Of a DNA stretch of 64,000 nucleotides, positions 60,690 through 64,000 are shown piece by piece. Source of the stretch: Pseudomonas gingeri. Its GTDB lineage: Bacteria; Pseudomonadota; Gammaproteobacteria; Pseudomonadales; Pseudomonadaceae. The stretch spans positions 1-64,000 of the forward strand of contig NZ_JACAOR010000012.1 of the NCBI RefSeq assembly GCF_013386115.1, in the 5' to 3' direction. Every line of letters begins with the position of its first letter. The stretch's first letter is position 1. The notes beneath the pieces are model-generated. The model was not told the DNA's origin, did not search any database, and saw only the letters and a program-made list of their open reading frames with translations. A program made the translations under genes and the position numbers.

Positions 60690-61586
60690 GTGAAAGCCAG
60701 ATCCGATGAGTTGCAGATCTTTGTCAGCGTGATCGAGTGCGGTTCGATTTCGGCAGCGGCCGAGCAGGTCGGCCAGACGCCGTCGGCGGTCAGTCGCAGC
60801 CTGTCGCGGCTGGAAGCCAAGCTCGACACCACGCTGATCAACCGCACCACGCGACGCATGGACCTGACCGAGGAGGGCAAGTTCTTCTTCGAGCGGGCCA
60901 AGCAGATCCTGGAGCAGATGGACGAGCTGGAAGAGCGACTGTCCCTGCGCCAGCAGACACCGGCCGGGCGCCTGCGGATCAATGCCGCGTCGCCGTTCAT
61001 GCTGCATGCGGTGGTGCCGTACATCGCCGAGTTCCGCAGCCTGTACCCGGATATCCAGCTGGAGCTCAACAGCAACGACCTGATCATCGACCTGCTTGAG
61101 CAGAGCACCGATATCGCCATCCGCATCGGCAACCTGGCGGACTCGACCTTGCATGCGCGTTCGCTGGGCAGCAGCCCGCTGAATATCCTCGCCAGTCCCG
61201 CGTACCTGGAGCGCCATGGCGTGCCGGCCACTGTCAGTGAGTTATCCGCGCACACCCTGCTCGGGTTCACCCAGACCGAGAGCCTCAACCACTGGCCGCT
61301 GCGTCATGCCCAGGGTGACCGCTGGCAGATCCAGCCGGGCATCAGCGCCTCCAGCGGCGAGACCCTGCGCCAACTGGCACTGGAAGGGCAGGGCATTGCC
61401 TGCCTGTCGCATTTCATGACCCACCAGGACATCCAGTCCGGCCGCCTGCAAGTGATCCTGCCCGAGGCCAACAGCGGCTATCGCCAGCCGATCCACGCGG
61501 TGTACTACCGCAACTCGCAGCTGGCGTTGCGCATCCAGTGCTTCCTCGATTTCATCCAGGGCAAGCTGGCGGGGTACGCCAGCTAA
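60690..61586 (+). CDS. LysR-type regulator
   Basis: The 298-residue protein has a typical N-terminal winged helix (DELQIFVSVIECGSISAAAE, then QTPSAVSRSLSRLEAKLDTT) and a substrate-binding domain with LRINAASPFMLHAVVPYIAE and IDLLEQSTDIAIRIGNL. It is co-directional with the permease 59 bases upstream and convergent with the MFS gene. The target is unknown; the LysR/MFS pairing is not divergent, so control of that gene is uncertain. Confidence 0.9.
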   Translation: MKARSDELQIFVSVIECGSISAAAEQVGQTPSAVSRSLSRLEAKLDTTLINRTTRRMDLTEEGKFFFERAKQILEQMDELEERLSLRQQTPAGRLRINAASPFMLHAVVPYIAEFRSLYPDIQLELNSNDLIIDLLEQSTDIAIRIGNLADSTLHARSLGSSPLNILASPAYLERHGVPATVSELSAHTLLGFTQTESLNHWPLRHAQGDRWQIQPGISASSGETLRQLALEGQGIACLSHFMTHQDIQSGRLQVILPEANSGYRQPIHAVYYRNSQLALRIQCFLDFIQGKLAGYAS

Positions 61587-61648
61587 CCGGAGCGTGGGAA
61601 CGATCAAAAGCTTCGGGGGCAAGCCCCCTCCCACGGGAGCGATCATCG
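61587..61648. repeat. REP-like unit and fragment of the GATCGTTCCC repeat
   Basis: GGAGCGTGGGAACGATCA is the right end of the ~107-bp dispersed repeat family, cut short. It is followed by GGGGGCAAGCCCCCTCCCAC, a REP-like hairpin. They lie between the stop codons of the convergent lysR and MFS genes. Confidence 0.6.
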
Positions 61649-61650
61649 GG

Positions 61651-62937
61651 TCAGTGCGCCGCCTGCTTTTTCAGCAGCACCGGGATCGACAGGGCGATCA
61701 GCGCGGCGATCACGCAGAGCATTCCGGCGATGAAGAAGGCCGGGATGTAGGTGGCGAGCAAGGTGCGGGTCAGCCCGGCGCCGTAGGCGGCGAAGGCCGC
61801 GCCCAACTGGTGGCCGGCAAACACCCAGCCGAAGACGATATTGGCCCGCTCGCCGCCGAATTTCTGTGCCACCAGCTTGACCGTGGGCGGTACGGTGGCG
61901 ATCCAGTCAAGGCCATAGAGCACGGCGAAGAATGACAGGCCGAACACGGTGAAGTCGGTGAACGGCAGGAGCATCAGGGAGATGCCGCGCAGGCCGTAGT
62001 ACCAGAACAGCAGCCAGCGATTATCGAAACGGTCCGACAGCCAGCCCGAACCCACGGTACCGAAGAAGTCGAAGATGCCCATCATCGCCAGGATGCCGGC
62101 CGCGGTGGTGGCGACCAGGCCGAAGTCGCCGCACATACTGATGAAGTGGGTCTGGATCAGCCCGTTGGTGCTGGCTCCGCAGACGAAGAAGGTGAGGAAC
62201 AACACCCAGAATGTCCAACTGCCCGACACGTCACGCAGGACCTTCAGCGGGCTGATCAGCATCTGCAGCAGGCTGCCGCGATGGGCGGGGGCCGGCAACA
62301 CTTCACGCTCGCCGTACAGCGGCAGGTTCAGGTCCGCCGGGCGGTCGCGCAGGAGGGCGATCACCGTCACCACGACCACCGCCATGGCGGCGCAGATCAG
62401 GCCCAGCGCAAGGCGCCAGCCATAGTGCTCGGTCAGCGAGGCCATCAGCGGCATGAACAGCAGTTGGCCGGTGGCCGAACTGGCCGACAGCAAGCCGACC
62501 ACCAGGCCGCGACGATGGGAGAACCAGCGGGTCGCCACCGTGGCCCCGAGGACCATGGCGGTGAGCCCCGTGCCGATGCCGATCACCACGCCCCAGAGCA
62601 GGACCAGCTGCCAGAAGCTGTTCATGAACATCGAGCCGATCATGCCGCCGAGCACGATCACCAGCGCCGCCAGCACTACCCGGCGCAGGCCGAAGTAGTT
62701 CATGAACGCCGCCGCGAAGGGACCGATCAACCCGTAGAGCATGAAGCGGATCGCCAGGGCCGAGGAAATCTGCGCGCTGCTCCAGCCGAACTCATGTTCC
62801 AGGGGCACGATAAACACCCCCGGCGCGCCCATGGCGCCAGCCATCACCAGCATGGTCAGGAAGGTGACGGCGGCCACCACCCAGCCATAGTGGACCTGGC
62901 GCCTGGCCAGGCGGTTTGCAACCAATGTAGACAGCAT
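61651..62937 (-). CDS. MFS transporter (monocarboxylate-type)
   Basis: The 428-residue inner-membrane protein has 12 predicted membrane segments and the MFS cytoplasmic loop pattern MNYFGLRRVVLAALVIVLGG. The front part HYGWVVAAVTFLTMLVMAGA and the loop ATRWFSHRRGLVVGLLSASS resemble the monocarboxylate/oxalate transporter group. ATG 62937 has AAGGAACACC upstream; the longer frame to 63063 would add 42 arginine- and cysteine-rich residues that look non-coding. The substrate is unknown. Confidence 0.88.
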   Translation of the reverse strand: MLSTLVANRLARRQVHYGWVVAAVTFLTMLVMAGAMGAPGVFIVPLEHEFGWSSAQISSALAIRFMLYGLIGPFAAAFMNYFGLRRVVLAALVIVLGGMIGSMFMNSFWQLVLLWGVVIGIGTGLTAMVLGATVATRWFSHRRGLVVGLLSASSATGQLLFMPLMASLTEHYGWRLALGLICAAMAVVVVTVIALLRDRPADLNLPLYGEREVLPAPAHRGSLLQMLISPLKVLRDVSGSWTFWVLFLTFFVCGASTNGLIQTHFISMCGDFGLVATTAAGILAMMGIFDFFGTVGSGWLSDRFDNRWLLFWYYGLRGISLMLLPFTDFTVFGLSFFAVLYGLDWIATVPPTVKLVAQKFGGERANIVFGWVFAGHQLGAAFAAYGAGLTRTLLATYIPAFFIAGMLCVIAALIALSIPVLLKKQAAH

Positions 62938-63277
62938 GAGGTGTTCCTTGTGCGTGCGGTGTCGGTGGAGGTATCGGCAACAGCATCGACGGGCAACACG
63001 TGGCGAGCGCAAGGGACAGCGTGGATGGCCTGCCAGGTTTGTCGAATAAATGTTTTGTAACATCTATTATTTCGCCGGATCGCGAGATGCTTGTCAACTT
63101 AAATGTCATTTGTCATTTATTTGAGACGCGCCAGCGGACAAACCACCGGACGGTTGTGACGGTCACGCTCAGGATTCGTGAATTCAATGCAAGAGTGAAT
63201 TGGGCGGTACGGGGTTATTCGGCACGGATAAGTCTTCGATACTCATTCCATCACTTATTCATCCACGGAGTTTCTCC
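62938..63277. other. Divergent intergenic region between MFS and epimerase-like genes
   Basis: This 340-base stretch carries no gene. It holds a perfect small palindrome ATGTT-TTGT-AACAT at 63050-63063 and a direct repeat TGTCATT-TGTCATT at about 63104-63117, both in A+T-rich sequence where promoters for the two divergent genes would lie. Confidence 0.55.
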
Positions 63278-64000
63278 ATGAACGTATTCGTTACCGGCGC
63301 AGCCGGCTTTATCGGCGGCTCCATCGCCACCGGCCTGATCGCGGCCGGCCATCAGGTCACCGGTCTGGTCCGCAGCGCCGAGCAGGCCGAAGAACTGCGC
63401 GGCCTGGGCATCACCCCGGTGATCGGCACCCTCGACGACAGCATGCTGCTCGCCGAACAGGCGCGCCAGGCCGATGCGGTGATCAACGCCGCCAGCAGCG
63501 ACCATCGCGGTGCGGTCGAAGCCTTGCTCGGCGCCCTGCGTGGTTCCGACAAGATGTTCCTGCACACCAGCGGTTCGAGCATCGTTGGCGATGCGTCCGG
63601 CGGCAAGGCCAGCGATATCGTCTATTACGAAGACAACCTGCCGGAACCGACCGTCGACAAGGCCGCCCGCGTGGCCATCGACAACCTGATCCTTGGCGCG
63701 GCGAAGTTCGGCGTGCGCTCGGCGGTGATCTGCAACACCCTGATCTACGGCCACAGCCTGGGCGTGAATCGCGACAGCGTGCAGCTGCCGCGCCTGTTGA
63801 AACAGGCACGCAAGAGCGGTGTGGTGCGCCATGTCGGCAGTGGTCGGAACATCTGGTCCAACGTGCATATCGAAGATGTGGTGGCCCTGTACCTGCTGGC
63901 CCTGAGCAAGAATCCGCCGGGCACCTTCTACTTTGTCGAAAGTGGCGAAGCCTCGTTTATCGACATGACCACGGCGATGGCCAAGGCCCTGGACCTGGGC
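63278..64000 (+). CDS. NAD-dependent epimerase/dehydratase-like protein (cut by window end)
   Basis: At least 241 residues are present; the stop lies outside the window. The protein begins MNVFVTGAAGFIGGSIATGL, the classic NAD-binding glycine motif of extended short-chain dehydrogenases. FLHTSGSSIVGDAS gives the serine strand, and SNVHIEDVVALYLLAL is typical. The Tyr-x-x-x-Lys active-site position is not clearly kept: the region after PTVDKAARVAIDNLILG lacks an obvious YxxxK, so a reductase of the atypical group is possible. CGGAG precedes ATG 63278. Confidence 0.85.
   Translation, partial: MNVFVTGAAGFIGGSIATGLIAAGHQVTGLVRSAEQAEELRGLGITPVIGTLDDSMLLAEQARQADAVINAASSDHRGAVEALLGALRGSDKMFLHTSGSSIVGDASGGKASDIVYYEDNLPEPTVDKAARVAIDNLILGAAKFGVRSAVICNTLIYGHSLGVNRDSVQLPRLLKQARKSGVVRHVGSGRNIWSNVHIEDVVALYLLALSKNPPGTFYFVESGEASFIDMTTAMAKALDLG

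Overview
The window is a high-GC chromosomal segment of a Pseudomonas, most likely of the P. fluorescens complex. The evidence is abundant REP elements of the 'GTGGGAGCGGGCTTGCCCGC' type, genus-typical small families (DUF2790, DUF3077-like), a YfiBNR operon with YfiR cysteines at the P. aeruginosa positions, and an mmsAB pair. The core is a complete Hrp1-type (P. syringae-like) type III secretion system (T3SS). It is flanked by effector genes resembling P. syringae hopM1 and hopAA1. To my knowledge that combination is described for plant-associated, non-pathogenic strains related to P. fluorescens Q8r1-96 / P. brassicacearum (effectors called RopM and RopAA). The species placement is inference.

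Layout. 0.4-9.6 kb: recC-recB-recD, start/stop-overlapped, for double-strand break repair. 9.75-14.3 kb (minus strand): a four-gene set, in transcription order TIM-barrel isomerase-like protein, 2-oxoglutarate/Fe(II)-type oxygenase, solute-binding protein, and a fused permease-ATPase; it looks like uptake plus conversion of an unidentified polar compound. 14.6-17 kb: yfiR-yfiN-yfiB, periplasmic control of a diguanylate cyclase. 17.1-19.4 kb: an acetyltransferase-like protein, a block of repeats, and a DUF3077-like gene behind a long inverted-repeat leader. 19.4-23 kb: lysR divergent from mmsA-mmsB (valine degradation) with a 27-bp palindrome between them. 23-28.9 kb: GNAT enzyme, phosphoribosyltransferase-HAD fusion, polB (DNA polymerase II), DUF2790 protein and a DipZ-like CcdA-thioredoxin protein. 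28.9-31.4 kb: a 166-bp tandem duplication, a small secreted repeat protein and a chemoreceptor.

32.5-58.4 kb: the T3SS. A single HrpS-like sigma54 activator probably drives hrpL from a -24/-12 site. HrpL, an ECF sigma factor, would then read four hrp boxes (GGAACC-type half, 15-16 bases, CCAC-type half). These lie upstream of hrpA (inside the 3' end of hrpS), hrpF, hrpJ and hrpK. Plus strand: hrpS, hrpA (pilus), hrpZ (harpin), hrpB, hrcJ, hrpD, hrpE; then hrpF, hrpG, hrcC, hrpT, hrpV. Minus strand from hrpJ: hrcV, hrpQ, hrcN, hrpO, hrpP, hrcQa, hrcQb, hrcR, hrcS, hrcT, hrcU, continuing into a two-gene effector module: a chaperone made of two CesT-like domains in one chain, and a RopM-like effector. 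This module sits where hrcU and hrpV directly converge in P. syringae. Beyond hrpL lie hrpK (translocator-like), a possible 29-codon gene and a ropAA-like effector.

58.4-64 kb: a small cupin, LysR with a divergent TauE/SafE permease, a second LysR, an MFS transporter, and a NAD-dependent epimerase-like gene cut by the window end. No rRNA, tRNA, CRISPR array or transposase gene was seen.
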